Source: Rhodamnia argentea (Eukaryota > Streptophyta > Magnoliopsida > Myrtales > Myrtaceae). From it: a stretch of DNA of 64,000 nt. Below are positions 12,721-24,300 of the stretch, piece by piece; position 1 is the stretch's first letter, and each line of letters opens with the position of its first letter. A program made the position numbers and the translations under genes. The notes beneath the pieces are model-generated. The model saw nothing but the letters and a program-made list of their open reading frames with translations. It searched no databases and was not told the DNA's origin. Location: NCBI RefSeq assembly GCF_020921035.1, contig NC_063150.1, forward strand, positions 9,610,001 through 9,674,000, in the 5' to 3' direction.

Positions 12721-13429
12721 ATGGTTAAACCCTTGTCCTGCTCTTTAGTTATTAAGAATCAAGAATCAACTTTTAAATTGTGGGAATTGAATCGGGGAGC
12801 ATATATCCAGAGGTGGCATGTTCCCATCATCCTGTCATCGTTCGTCAAGAGTTGGATTTGCGCCTTGGGGCAATCATACACTAATCAATAAAACAAAAAC
12901 TTCAGGGACCGATGGACTTTTGTGGCTTTTGCTTCCTTTTGTTGCAAGAACACATCATAATAGCATATCCTATTCATCCTCACATTCTCCGGGCTGTATC
13001 AAACTTCCGAAGATAATGTCTTCCATTTGTGAATTCTGGTCTTATACAGTCAACCTGTCGCTATGTTCAATCTCATAAAATCATGTCCGCCCGAGCACGT
13101 CGGGACAGCAACCGCAAGAAGCTTCGTTCTGAACGTCTTGGGCATCCCAATCCGGCGACCAAGACCTCAAGAGAATGAAATTGATGCGCTATGCGAAACC
13201 AAGTCCCAGGGGTAAAAACAAGCCCATACATCTTATTTCGTTAGTGAAGTGTTCCATCAAAAGGAGAGACGAGAATTATCATGGCCAAGATTTCGTATCA
13301 AGATCATCTGAATTCAGAAGCACCAAAGGTTGTTTTAGTGCTGCAGCGGTACAGGGCTCTCTCTATAGAACGACTACACTAGTACCCATTAGTACTGAGC
13401 TTTTATTCGGCATCCATTTTTGTGCTAGC

Positions 13430-13710
13430 CAATGTCGTCGTGCAATCTGCGGGTCGAATTCAAAAGTTCCTTAACTACCTTTTGCAGTTCTACGGCTTTA
13501 CGGTGTTTTGTCGTCATCTGTTGCACCGGTTCGATATGATAAACTGTCTGTTTTGAAAACAGGTCCTATCATCACAACTTTGCGCACTTCTTGCCAGTTA
13601 GCCCCGTAAGGACCGAAGCCAGCCAAGCATGGCATAGTCATACCCAGAATAGTCCATGAGAGCATTTGCTCTATCCAAGAAAAACTTCAAAATGGGTCAG
13701 TGAAGCGCTC
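13430..13710 (-). pseudogene. CYP82-like P450 relic II
   Basis: The minus strand near 13660-13570 reads ALMDYSGYDYAMLG in one frame and then AGFGPYGANWQEVRKVVMIG in the next, matching [20 protein letters not shown] in the intact genes. There is therefore at least one frameshift inside the helix C region. Further 3', RKAVELQKVVKELLNSTRRL (about 13505-13440) may correspond to the following helices, with stops after it. No heme-binding exon is present. It sits 3' of the B3 pseudogene of unit II. Confidence 0.7.
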
Positions 13711-14320
13711 TGTGCAGACCTAGTCTTCGAGCGATTGAAAATTGGTCAATAGTCACTAGACATCGTGCCTTCAATTTTTGCAGTAAGTTCGTCCCCATCA
13801 AACAGCTGCGACGTCATCTAATAATAGGCCATCCGCCGTCGTTTTCAGACACGTTGCATGGCCTTCTTGACCTGCGTCACCATCAGGTAGGGACGGATTT
13901 AGCAAGGCCAAGCATGAGATTGAGGTTATCAGGATCTGACACAGGGCCAAAATGTATAATTTAGGTTCAGAATTAGGATTTCTGCCATAAATCAATCCTA
14001 AGACTTCATGTGCTAATGTCCATCTTCCCAAAAAAGTGATACTTTCACACTTTCCAGTAATGCAGTTCAGTTCCTCTGCCTTCTCCTCTTAATGAAATGC
14101 TCAAGTTGAAGGGCAATTGATCCGCAATGTACATTTCTACAGTCTGGATGCATCACAAGCACACAAAAATGAACAGAAAACCAGAGTTATACTTTCTGTA
14201 GTCAAACTTCCTTGCCTTTGAATCTCAAATTCGCAGATGCAGATTTTCCGAGAATGCATTGGTAATATGTCATGTAACCGGGAAAAAGGAACATATAAAT
14301 GCCGTAAAGGATTACAGTAG

Positions 14321-14462
14321 AAATTTAAGTTTCAGAACAGTTCCAGGATTCCTCAAGAACAAATGAAACAACAAATTACAACTAAGGAGCAAAAATTTAA
14401 CTTTCAGAACAGTTCCAGGATTCCTGAAGAACAAACGAAACAACAAATTACAACTAAAGAGC
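14321..14462. repeat. 72-bp tandem duplication
   Basis: Two adjacent copies (14321-14392 and 14393-14462) of a sequence starting AAATTTAA and containing TTTCAGAACAGTTCCAGGAT differ at only a few positions. This lies in the 3' flank of the B3 pseudogene and is absent from unit I, so it is recent. Confidence 0.9.
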
Positions 14463-14652
14463 TACCGCAATTGCCTCTCACAACATGAAAGCCATTGAGG
14501 CTTTATTTCGAAAATATCTAGTGTTACAATTGTTAAAAACTCTATGTACCGAGATTTGAGGAAAACGAAAGCTGCACGTTTGTTAAATCTATCAGAACAT
14601 CCGAGACGTCGTCGTTTTTTAGGATGTTCACTCCACTACACACAAATCAAGC

Positions 14653-16934
14653 CTACATGACGAAGTACTTATGATTCTTTTGTATTTTGAGGCCCAGTGG
14701 AAGGACTCCAAGGTTCATTTTGCTGCACCTGCTCCCCTCTCCAAGGACAAACTTGGGCACGCATCGGTCACCTACTCTCAAATTGTTCTTCTCCCCAAAC
14801 TCGGTCCACCCAGAGGTCGGATAGATCCTGCCGTCTTTCCTGACATTAATATGCATGGACCACGTCTTCCCATTTTGATCCCGAACAATCATCTCTTTGA
14901 GATTTAGCTTTATTCGATTTCTTCTTAGGAATAAACCTGGGATATTGCATTATATATGAGCAGAAAAACTAAGGAAAATTGGAGCTGCTACATGTTCAAT
15001 TATATGTGTATAGGATGACTACATTAGGTTTCGTGAACTATTAATTGAACTTACCAAGTAATCACTCATCTCCCTTGCTAAGTGATAGAGGATTCATTGA
15101 GAGTCAACCCTTCAAATAGTTAAAACTATTGAGCGCTGCCAAAATACCTCACAGAGAAGCAAACTCCATTAAACTTATCAATTTGCTGCTCAAATATTAT
15201 GACCGATTGGATGTGCACCACACACATCCAAAGCATTCGGTCGGGTACACACACATCCAATGTGGCTGAGATTACTTACCCAAAGTACCTCAAAGCTTTA
15301 TGACGCTTCTACAAGTTTTTGTTTGTCACCTGTTGTACTGCTATCAACAGTCCATTGAATTTTTTGACCAAAAAAAAACAGTCCATCGAATTTACAAAGA
15401 CGTTTAGTACAATTTTTGACATGACTCCAACATTAGCAACTTAAGATCCTCAGGTGTTCCTATGAGACAACCAGGGACGATATTACTGAAATTATAGAGC
15501 ACTGAAAATTAAATCAGTGTAAGGTGAGTAACGAACCATGACTTTCGGCAAACATTTGGAGATGCATGATACCAAGTTGAGGATTGTTCATCATAAACAT
15601 ATGTCTCCAAGCTGGACTTGCTAACATTTTCTCCGACGAACTCTTGTTTCTGCTTGAACAGAGAATATCAGTGAGAAACTGTCGAAAGTAGAGCATGCAA
15701 AGGACAGGAGGCAACCCAATTTCGCCAGGACAAAAAAGTAGTAACAAACAAGTACCATGATTTTCCATTCTATCAATATTTAAGTCCATAAACTTCCGCT
15801 TACAAGCCCGAACCGGCCTCCTCTGTTTCTGTTCTGCCTCGTCTGCCTGGTTTACTTCGTCTGCCAGCTCTTCCATCTTCACAGCAGCTAACTGTCTATT
15901 GACTTTGCAAGTGGCTTCTTTCCTGCACCCGTTCTTACCGAACACTTTGACAAGGAACACCGAGTCCCTACCGTATCTGAAAATTAGGAAATCTGCAAAA
16001 TCTAGAGAATGGTTGATCACGAAGTCCCGCCAACCACTCTTGATGAACAAATTATTTCCTACTTCTGCTATCCCAATTGGCCATGATCTCCCTGCAGTAT
16101 CCTTTAGAACCGCCTTTTTTGGCACGACTCCCCTCAAATGCTTCACGAAATCCGGTGGTATAAGCTGCAATTAGAAATTCCAATCCCATGGATCAAATTA
16201 ACAGATGATGGAAAGCAAAAACGTATAAAACTCAGAACCCAGATAAGAGCCTTTTCACCAGTGGGAGCACACAATGTAGTTTTATATTCTCAGATTTTGT
16301 TAGTGGTGCTCATCATGAATACCATAACATAATTATGAACGGCTTTCAAAATTCATCAAATCCCGAAAACGCTGCACAGAAGACTGTCCATAGGACATGA
16401 TTTTACATTGGCACATAACACATTAAAATTCTGTGATGTTCTCATAGGCGATTAGTTAACCTAGAATGTTTCTTCCACGCAAATTCACTCAAAAGGCACG
16501 GACAATTTCTCCCACTTGATAAGGCAATCAAGAAAACACTTCACGTACCATTCGCTAGGTTGCAAACAAGATAAGCGGAGTATCACAATCCAGTTCAAAG
16601 GCAAGCCAAAAAGAGCACGCTAGGGTTTCATCAAGCTAGTAATATTGAGTCCATGAACTGTGATCATATAAGCTTTTCTCTATCACTGTAAAAAACATAG
16701 GAAAGTTATAAAAGCCGGCATTTACGGATAGTTAGGTTCGTCCTAGATAATTCATGCCGTGAACAAACGTGCATGTCCATATGCATTCATGAGAGAGAGA
16801 GAGAGAGAGACCAGTTGGTGAGAACTGAAGGAGGGGAGATAAACTTTGAAGAACTCGAGAGGCTCGTCGGAGGAAGAGGTCTTCGCGGGACGACGGCCGT
16901 TCATCGTTTTCCTGCTTTGCCGAGGTGGTTTCAA
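14653..16934 (-). pseudogene. B3-domain pseudogene, unit II copy
   Basis: The exons correspond to those of the unit I gene: 16934-16812, 16164-15756, 15678-15537 and about 14945-14653. Exons 1 and 2 are open and keep the first B3 domain (FFKVYLPSFSSHQL, then LIPPDFVKHLRGVVP, GRSWPIGI, KSGWRDFV) and the basic linker RRPVRACKRKF. Exon 3 has an in-frame TGA at 15670-15668, four codons in, and is 2 bases longer than its partner, shifting the frame through the start of the second B3 domain. At exon 4 the acceptor CAG of unit I reads CAA with 2 bases missing, so no AG remains at that place. Exon 4 itself is still largely open (EMIVRDQNGKTW, TSGWTEFGEKN). A truncated one-domain protein ending soon after exon 2 could still be made. 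Confidence 0.85.
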
Positions 16935-17273
16935 TGGCGGTCGCTGTTGGGAAACAGGAAGGATATCGTTCGTGGTGGGTTATGAATGGAGAAAAAGGAA
17001 ACCGAACGTCTGACAAGATCGCGGGTGAAAATCATCCCTAAGATTTTCTACCTCATTCAAATTTCAAATCAGTCCTTCGGATTTGCTTTCCTTTCTGGGT
17101 GCCAAAAACCTATCGAGAGAGGATTTGGTTCAGAAGAAACAATCTTCGACATGTGATGAACAGTCGATTGCAAGTGATTTAATGACATAAATCTTAAGTT
17201 CATTGGGGAGATGTAACTTGGTTTTTTTTCTCTTATCATTTACAAGTATTCAAATAAATTTGAAAACTATTTT

Positions 17274-17512
17274 GGCTACTTTCGTTTCTCAAAAAAATGA
17301 ACAATCTAATTTTTTTTTTTTTAAACTTATCGTTTATATCGCTTACAAAAATGAATGAACAATTTTTTTTCATCATCCACAAAATTATTTAGACATAAAT
17401 TATTGCCAATGATGAAATATTTTTCATTAACTAATTATTTCAAATGACACAAACTATCTTTTTTAGGAAAATAATTTTCAAATTATTTATTTTTCGCGAA
17501 ATAGGAGAAGCC
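17274..17512. mobile_element. Small fold-back MITE
   Basis: The ends GGCTACTTTCGTTTCTC and GCGAAATAGGAGAAGCC are near inverse copies. The interior carries the AATTATTTAGACATAAA and ACTAATTATTTCAAATGA phrases shared with 17.83-18.08, 45.15-45.39 and 55.00-55.21 kb. Absent from unit I. Confidence 0.65.
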
Positions 17513-17828
17513 TCCATTAGTGGTTGAATTCTATAAAATGCTTGCCCTTGAGGCGATTCAAAGGTCTAGCATCATGTCATTGACATTACTTTTATATTCG
17601 CGGTTAGGTCGGATTTCGGTATGCAGTGAGTTACGAGTAGATGAATGAATCAATTTTTAAGTAAAAAAAGAATTGTGTACAATAATCATAATTGTTTATA
17701 AAGTTAATTTAGAACAACCCATGTAGAAGTGATAGTTTTCAATGGAATTAATAGGAGAAAGGAAATAATGCAACTTATGTTCAGTTGGGTCCATGGAAAT
17801 TTTAATTTGTTCGGAAGTGAAGGATGAT

Positions 17829-18077
17829 TAAGCTCCCTTTTGTTTTGAGGAAAACGAAGTATTTTGACAACATTTCCATAAAAATAGTTGTTTGTATCGC
17901 CTAGAAAAATAAGTAAACAAAAAATATTTTTGTCATCCTAGAAATTGTTTAGGCATAAACTGTTATTGACAATAAAAATATTTTCAATTAATTAATTATT
18001 TCAAGCGATACAAATGATCATTTTAAAAAAATATATATATTTTTAAATCATTCATTTTTTATTAAACAAGTGGAGCC
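17829..18077. mobile_element. Small fold-back MITE
   Basis: Same family as 17.27 kb. The left end is AAGCTCCCTTTTGTTTTGAG; the right end is TTTATTAAACAAGTGGAGCC. Confidence 0.65.
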
Positions 18078-18177
18078 AAAAATAGTCAACAATTGTTCTT
18101 TGGCCAAAAGTAGATATAAATTAAAAGAACCTAAAAAAGGTAGGAAAGTGAATACTCTAAACTCTTGATTCTTTTTA

Positions 18178-18695
18178 GGGTTAATACCATGAAAAACTCC
18201 AAATTAGTACACATGTGACAAATTTACCCCAATTATTTTTTTGATCACGAAAAAATTCCAAAATAATACACCTGTAACAAATTTACTCATAACTATTTTT
18301 TTACCATAAAAATCATAAACTGGTACACTTGTGATAAATTTACTTTAAATTAATTTTTTTGACCATGAAAAAAATTCAAAATAGTACACCTATGACAAAT
18401 TTACTCTTCATTAAAATGGGTTAATATCAAGAAAAATTTCAAATTGATACACCTATGATAAATAGAGGGTAAAACTCTAAACTGGTATACCCAAGAACCA
18501 CCATGTGCCATCTAACTCAGCAATTTAAAGGTTAAATTTAACGAAAACTAACGGAAGGAAAATTTGTCACGGATGTACCAAGGTGGGATAAATTTGTTAG
18601 AAGTGTATCAGTTTATGGTTTTTTGTAGTAAAAAAGATAGTTTGAGATAAATATGTCACATGTACACTAGTTTAAGATTTTTTATGATATTAACC
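18178..18695. mobile_element. Fold-back element, GGGTTAATACC family (copy 2), with 9-bp TSD
   Basis: It begins GGGTTAATACCATGAAAAAC and ends GATATTAACCC. It is flanked on both sides by TTCTTTTTA, a perfect 9-base direct repeat. The internal arms alternate GACAAATTTAC-type and GGGATAAATTTG-type phrases. Nine-base duplications with long terminal inverted repeats are the mark of Mutator-like elements; this copy is non-autonomous. Confidence 0.8.
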
Positions 18696-19297
18696 CTTCT
18701 TTTTAAAATTAGTCTTTGCATCTTGTCATTGCAAGAAGAAGGTGAGGGGGATTTCTCCACGATGATTAGAGGTATTTGTCCACGATGAAGTTTAGTTGGT
18801 ATGTATTATTATATGTATATACATTAGCTAGTGATCTCTTCTTGGTGGGATTTCCCCCAATTCTACCAAGTCAGACTTTCCAATTCTAATTTTTGCAAGA
18901 AAACCGGTTAAACAAAAGGAGAGGTGGCTGCTCAAAGATTTGATAAGTAGTTGATTCACAATTTTTACATATTTTTCCCTTCGGATAGTATCTTCTAAAT
19001 AGATAGCTAGAGTAGAAAAAAAAAAAATTCAATAGTAGGAATATATAAAGTTTAAAAATTAATTACTGCAAACTTTAAACACTTGGAGGACAAAATCGAA
19101 AAAAAAAAAAATGCCTCAGTATTCCACAACCGCTTCACTGTATAGCTCATAATCTCTTTAGACTTGTTCCAATCTGCAGAATGTTTCAATTTAAAGTTCG
19201 ACATTCTATAACTAACATGTCACTTGACAATTTCAATACCAATTACTTACAAATTGTCTCCGACTTCCGACTCCAAAAAAGCCCCGATAGAAGCTAG

Positions 19298-19533
19298 GCG
19301 GGTATGGTAACATTTATGCTCTAGAAATCAACTTCCAGAGAGAAGTAACTTTTTTTTACTTCTTCAAATGGTTTCAAAATTACTTGTGGAACAAAAAAAA
19401 TGCTCCAAAAAGTAGAAAAATAAAGTTACATAACTAAACGAATTTCTGCTACAGAAGTTGTATTATCAAATGAATTTCTGCTTCAAAATACTTTTGGTGT
19501 AGAAATTCTACTCCGTATGTATTGTCATACACG
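19298..19533. mobile_element. MITE (TATGGTAACATTT-end family)
   Basis: The left end GGGTATGGTAACATTTATGC and right end ATGTATTGTCATACACGC are imperfect inverse copies. The interior repeats AAATTTCTGCT and AGAAGTAAC phrases. A related copy lies at 26.35-26.59 kb, in the matching 3' flank of the next P450 gene. Confidence 0.6.
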
Positions 19534-19759
19534 CTCATATTCTTCTCTTCCTAGACCAATACCTATGTAAAATAATTAAGTTAATCTATTATATGTAGGA
19601 TATATATATATATATATATATGCTATTTTAAAGGTATTCTTTATTGTTTTTCTTGAGATACCCTCCATGACGTAAACTGAAACAAATCATTGATTAGACG
19701 AAAATTTATAAACTAACATTAAGAAAGTAACTTTTTGAAAAATTTTAGGACTTGATTAT

Positions 19760-20990
19760 GCATTTTGGAAGTGTTAGAGTGCAACTAAACTGTTTCACGA
19801 AGCAAGCGATCGAATAATAAAATAAACAAAATTAGAAAATAAATAGAACACTAGATTTACGTGGTTCGATCGTAGAGATATACGTCCACGGGAAGAGCAG
19901 CAATGAATTCCATTATAAAACAATCGATGCAGCGAAGATTACAGACTACACTCGAATTACTCAAACACTTTCAGTATTTCCCAACCCCCAATTACATCCA
20001 ATAATCTATAAGTGTTTAGCCTCACGATTTAAAGGGGTTTATTAAAACCGAATTAGACGATCACACGGACAATCAAGAAAAATTAAAATGACGCACGAGA
20101 TTACCCAGGTTCACCTCAAGATTAGGGCTACGTCCCGCAAAGAGATTTCACTATATTTTTTGGTTTACATCCAATTCAACAATTACAACGATAAAACCGA
20201 GCAAAATATATATGCCCAAAAAACGGGCTAAAAAACCTAAAACCTCTTAATCCCAACCATTTGGGCCAGCTTAAATAAAAGCCCAAACCCGTAGAGGTTT
20301 CGGGGGCGCCGCCCCCGAATCCCCGCCCGCTCATCGGCGAATGGGGCAACCGTCCGCCGACCGGGCAGCGGAACCCCCGTCGGGAGGCGCCGCCCCCGAA
20401 TCCTCGCCCGCTCATCGGCGAATGGGGCAACCGTCCGCTAACCGGGCAGCGGAACCCCCGTCGGGAGGCGCTGCCCCCGAATCCCCGCCCGCCGACCGGA
20501 CAATGGGACACCCGTGTCGGGAGCGCTGCCCTTGAACCCCCGCATCCCGCGCACGGGGATCACATGTCGTTGGGTAACACTTCAGTTTTCCTAAGCTCAC
20601 GTGGGCGTACCCGGTATGAGAAACAAGGGTCCTTGAAGTATTCGCTAACTCCAATAATGATTACTCTCGAAATAATCTCTCATTCTCACATAAAGAAATT
20701 ACACAAGTCTTACTTAGGATCTAATCGGTTTCGATACTTGAATACTTAATGTAATTTCGCGATAATATCCACCACCAAGCACTTGTAAAAGAAACGACGC
20801 TTCAATAATTTTACGTGTGGATCAAACAACTGTGTGCTTTCTTACGGCAAAACAACGACCCATAAATAAATGAGAAAAATAGCAAAAAAACCCTTCTCGA
20901 AAGTCTCACGCTATAAAGGAAATCTATGTTACAGTTTCGGTCAATATAAATCTCTTTTCCGAGTCCTCAACTTCTGTTATTTCTTATTTA
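19760..20990. repeat. Unclassified retroelement-like insert with GC-rich minisatellite
   Basis: This stretch interrupts homology between the 3' flanks of P450 genes A and B. It contains ACGTGGTTCGATCGTAGAGA, a common motif of plant LTR-type repeats, and TCGAATTACTCAAACACT, shared in diverged form with about 47.69 kb. In the middle is the GC-rich 81-bp minisatellite. No gag, pol or clear LTR pair is visible, so the class is open. Confidence 0.45.
20301..20510. repeat. 81-bp GC-rich minisatellite
   Basis: GCCCCCGAAT recurs at 20311, 20392 and 20473, an exact 81-base period, with CTCATCGGCGAATGGGGCAA in the first two units. Because 81 is a multiple of three, the minus strand stays open as a 27-residue Gly/Arg-rich repeat. 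Nothing supports it as a protein. Confidence 0.9.
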
Positions 20991-21323
20991 TTTATTTATT
21001 TCCTTTCCTTTTTATTGGCTAACAACTATTGCACATAACTTTGTATACAGAAATATTCAACTTGGACTCATGCTGAACGGGAAATATAATTTTCACGGAT
21101 GTGGTTCATACATGTTTATTTATTTCTGCAATTCAAATTTTCGTTTCAAGCTCAAATTCGAGACATATTTTAATACAAATTTCTATTACGGCACTTATTC
21201 CCAAAAACAGATATAAATGTTACTGGGTTCAAGTTCAATATAGCTGAAAGTCATAGTTTTTTTAGGTAAGAACACATACATTCCAGAGAAAATGCAGCCT
21301 GAGGCTCTCCTCATAATAAACTA

Positions 21324-24300
21324 CTAACTATAGACAAAAGATTTCGTATTCTCCTGCTCGCCTCTTTCATAAACTCTCTGATCAAGACGTGGAATGAGCA
21401 CAACTTCAAGCGGGCTCGCCTTCATATTCAACAACCCGGGGCTCTCGGTCATGTCCATCGCTTCTTCCAAGACCGTGCCAATTTCGAAACATTGCAGTAA
21501 GCTAGCCAGGATCAAGTGCACCATGTGAAGAGCCAGTGAGGTTCCGGCGCAGGACCTCCTCCCAGCACCGAATGGGATGAGCTCGAAGTTCTGACCTCTC
21601 ATGTCCATATTCTCGTGCGTCGTGAGGAACCTCTCGGGCTCGAACTCGTCCGGGTTGGACCATACACGCTCGTCCCTCTGTATTTTCCAGATGTTCAACA
21701 CCAAACGCGTACCTAACCAGTGACGGAGTATAAGAGCTTATCATGGACCACATGCTTATTTAGTGAACCGGCTCGGTTTATGGCGTCGATTTTAGAGCAT
21801 GTTTTTTCATGCCAAAGAGACCATCCTATACATCGAGATCCTATATGCTACTGATTTCTGCTGGCATGCAAGGGCCACATACCTGCCGGAATGCGGAAGC
21901 CAGAGGAGAAGGTGCACTCTTCCATGGACCTTTTAAGACCGTTCACTGGCGCTGGGGGATACAAACGCATTGTTTCCTTGACGATGGCTTGGAGGTAGGT
22001 CAAGTTCTTCACATCGGACTCTTCCACAGGCCGACTCTTGCCGACATGGGCGTCCAGCTCTTGTTGTGCCTTCTTCAATGTGCGGCGGTTGTTCATTAGC
22101 AGCGACAGCGCCCAAGTGAGCGCCACCGTCAAAGTCTCGGTCCCTCCTATTATCATGTTCTATACCCAGGAAAAATAAGGGATCAACTCAAGTGCTTTAA
22201 CATGAAAGGGTGGAAGATGTCACATGATTTCGATGTCATGTATCATTTAAAGAGTATATTCGTTAAATGAACTTGAACCAAACTAGCATCACACTCTTAA
22301 AGTTCGACACAGATCTCATATAAAAACTCAGATAAAGGAGAGAAGCAAGATGAAAAATCTCTTGTTTAAGTAAGTTCCCGAATCTTTGATATTATCTCTA
22401 GTCGTTTGCTTTGCTAAAGTGGCAAGTGTTTCGTCCTTTTTGTTTAAAGCCTAGTCCATCACCTTACTCCAATTCCAAGAATATGAATCTCGTGGTGCAT
22501 GGAACTGGGAGCTATCCCACCCGATAAAAAATGTGATGTTTCTGAAAAATATTTTATATGAAGTCATTTTTCAGAAAAATAACAATGTTTTCTGGTATTT
22601 GATTGAAACCTAATGAATTAGAAAATATTTTTTATCGTTTGATATCGAAAAACGGATTTGATTTTCCTCCGTACACTCCTTTTAATAATATTTTTATTTT
22701 ATTTTTTCTTTTCTTTTTAAAAGTATCGAATTTTTAATTATTTTTATTTTTTTCTATTCTCTTTCCTTTTTTAGTTTCTTTCTTTTCCTTTTTCCTCCTT
22801 CCTTCGCCGTGACTAACTGACGACGACCACCAGCTAGCTTAGGCTTGCGGGCCTCGAGCGGGCTGCATTTGTGGCCGATCACAAGGTTGCTGGCCATCAC
22901 CAAGGCTCGGAAACGGACGGAGGAAAGGGAAAAAAATGAAAATAAAGAAAAGAAGGAAAAAAGAAATGAAACGAAATATTATTAATAAAAATAAGAAAAA
23001 TATTTAAATAAAAATACAAAATATTAAAAACACGAAGTACGTAGATAGAGAGAGAAAAGAGAGAGAGATTGGTCTTGACGGAATTCCACAAAGAAGGTGT
23101 CTTTCTACTAATGGAAAATTTTCTCGTTGAACGCTGAAAAGATTTGAAAAATTAATTTTGTAATGTTATTTTCTGCAATGAACGGTGCCTTGACCGGGTG
23201 AACAAACCGGTCTCACGTATACTGCCAAGAAAAACACAGAGATTCTTTCTTGGACCCATTTTCTTTCTGCTTTGGATATTTTATTATGGTGATAACGATG
23301 AATTAACGCCATCTTCCGAAAGCAGACAAGTGTTCCTCTCTTTCCGTTCAGACGTAGACAGATAAGGTTATAGGAAAGATGCAATCTTTGACTGTCGTCA
23401 TTCGGGGACAAAAAAGAAAGTTGTGTATACGGCGCTACAGGTCATGATCTGTTGGATGAATGCCAAAGGTAATGAATTATTGCCCGTCTAGTCTATCCTT
23501 TGGATTCTATACGAGCACAAAATGTCAACATCAGTACAACGTAGGAAAGCAAACTAATGCTAGGTAGGAAAAAACTTTAGCTACTCCCAGATTAAACTAT
23601 AGTAGAGTCCAAGGATCAATTTTGATTTCCATGTGTGTACCAATGTGTCGCGATATTGTCTTTTTTGAAATCTGATGATCGCGATGGCTCCTCGAGCAGA
23701 AAAAAGATCTGCCCAAGAGCACCTGGTATTTGCTCTATACAAACAAACTGAAACTGGTTGTTCTCCAGACACTAAGACTAGATTACTACGTAACTGTTCC
23801 GACTTTTAATGGATGTTAGAGGAAGAGAAGAAGAACACAAGCCGCTTGTTTAAAGTTCCATTGGCAATCAATGGTATATCTTAGACTACTAATTCAGTAG
23901 ACCAATCTTAACATGTCTTGCATCGCTCTCTATGTCTCTGAATCAATAGCTTCTTGCAGAGTTTCTCATAGCAACTAAGAATTTACATCAGAACGGATCG
24001 AAACTAATGATTCTTTTGGTCCCAAATGTAGATAGTTCGCATAAGTTTAAATGTTTATTACTGGCCAGCATCTATTACAAATTGCTTGATACAATCAAAC
24101 TGTATTAAAAGAAACATGTGAACAGGTGATAAGTTTATTATTACTAATTAGAAGTGGATTTTGCTCAAAATACTATACCTCTGTTGCTTGTGGATGAAAT
24201 GACTCCAACAATATTGCATTCGTGAAAATGCTTAAGGTTTTCAAGTATTGATGGGAAGAAGCATTAGTGAATGCATTAGCATGACTTCAGATCCACTTTT

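Larger units (their letters stand above)
12790..19040. repeat. Tandem-duplicated unit II
   Basis: Paralogue of 6.49-11.21 kb, expanded to about 6.2 kb mainly by three fold-back insertions upstream of the B3 pseudogene (17.27-17.51, 17.83-18.08 and 18.18-18.69 kb). It contains P450 relic II and the B3 pseudogene. Confidence 0.8.

Noticed and set aside
20176-20511. Gly/Arg-rich 27-residue repeat protein
   Set aside because: Product of an 81-bp minisatellite; no start context, family match or conservation.
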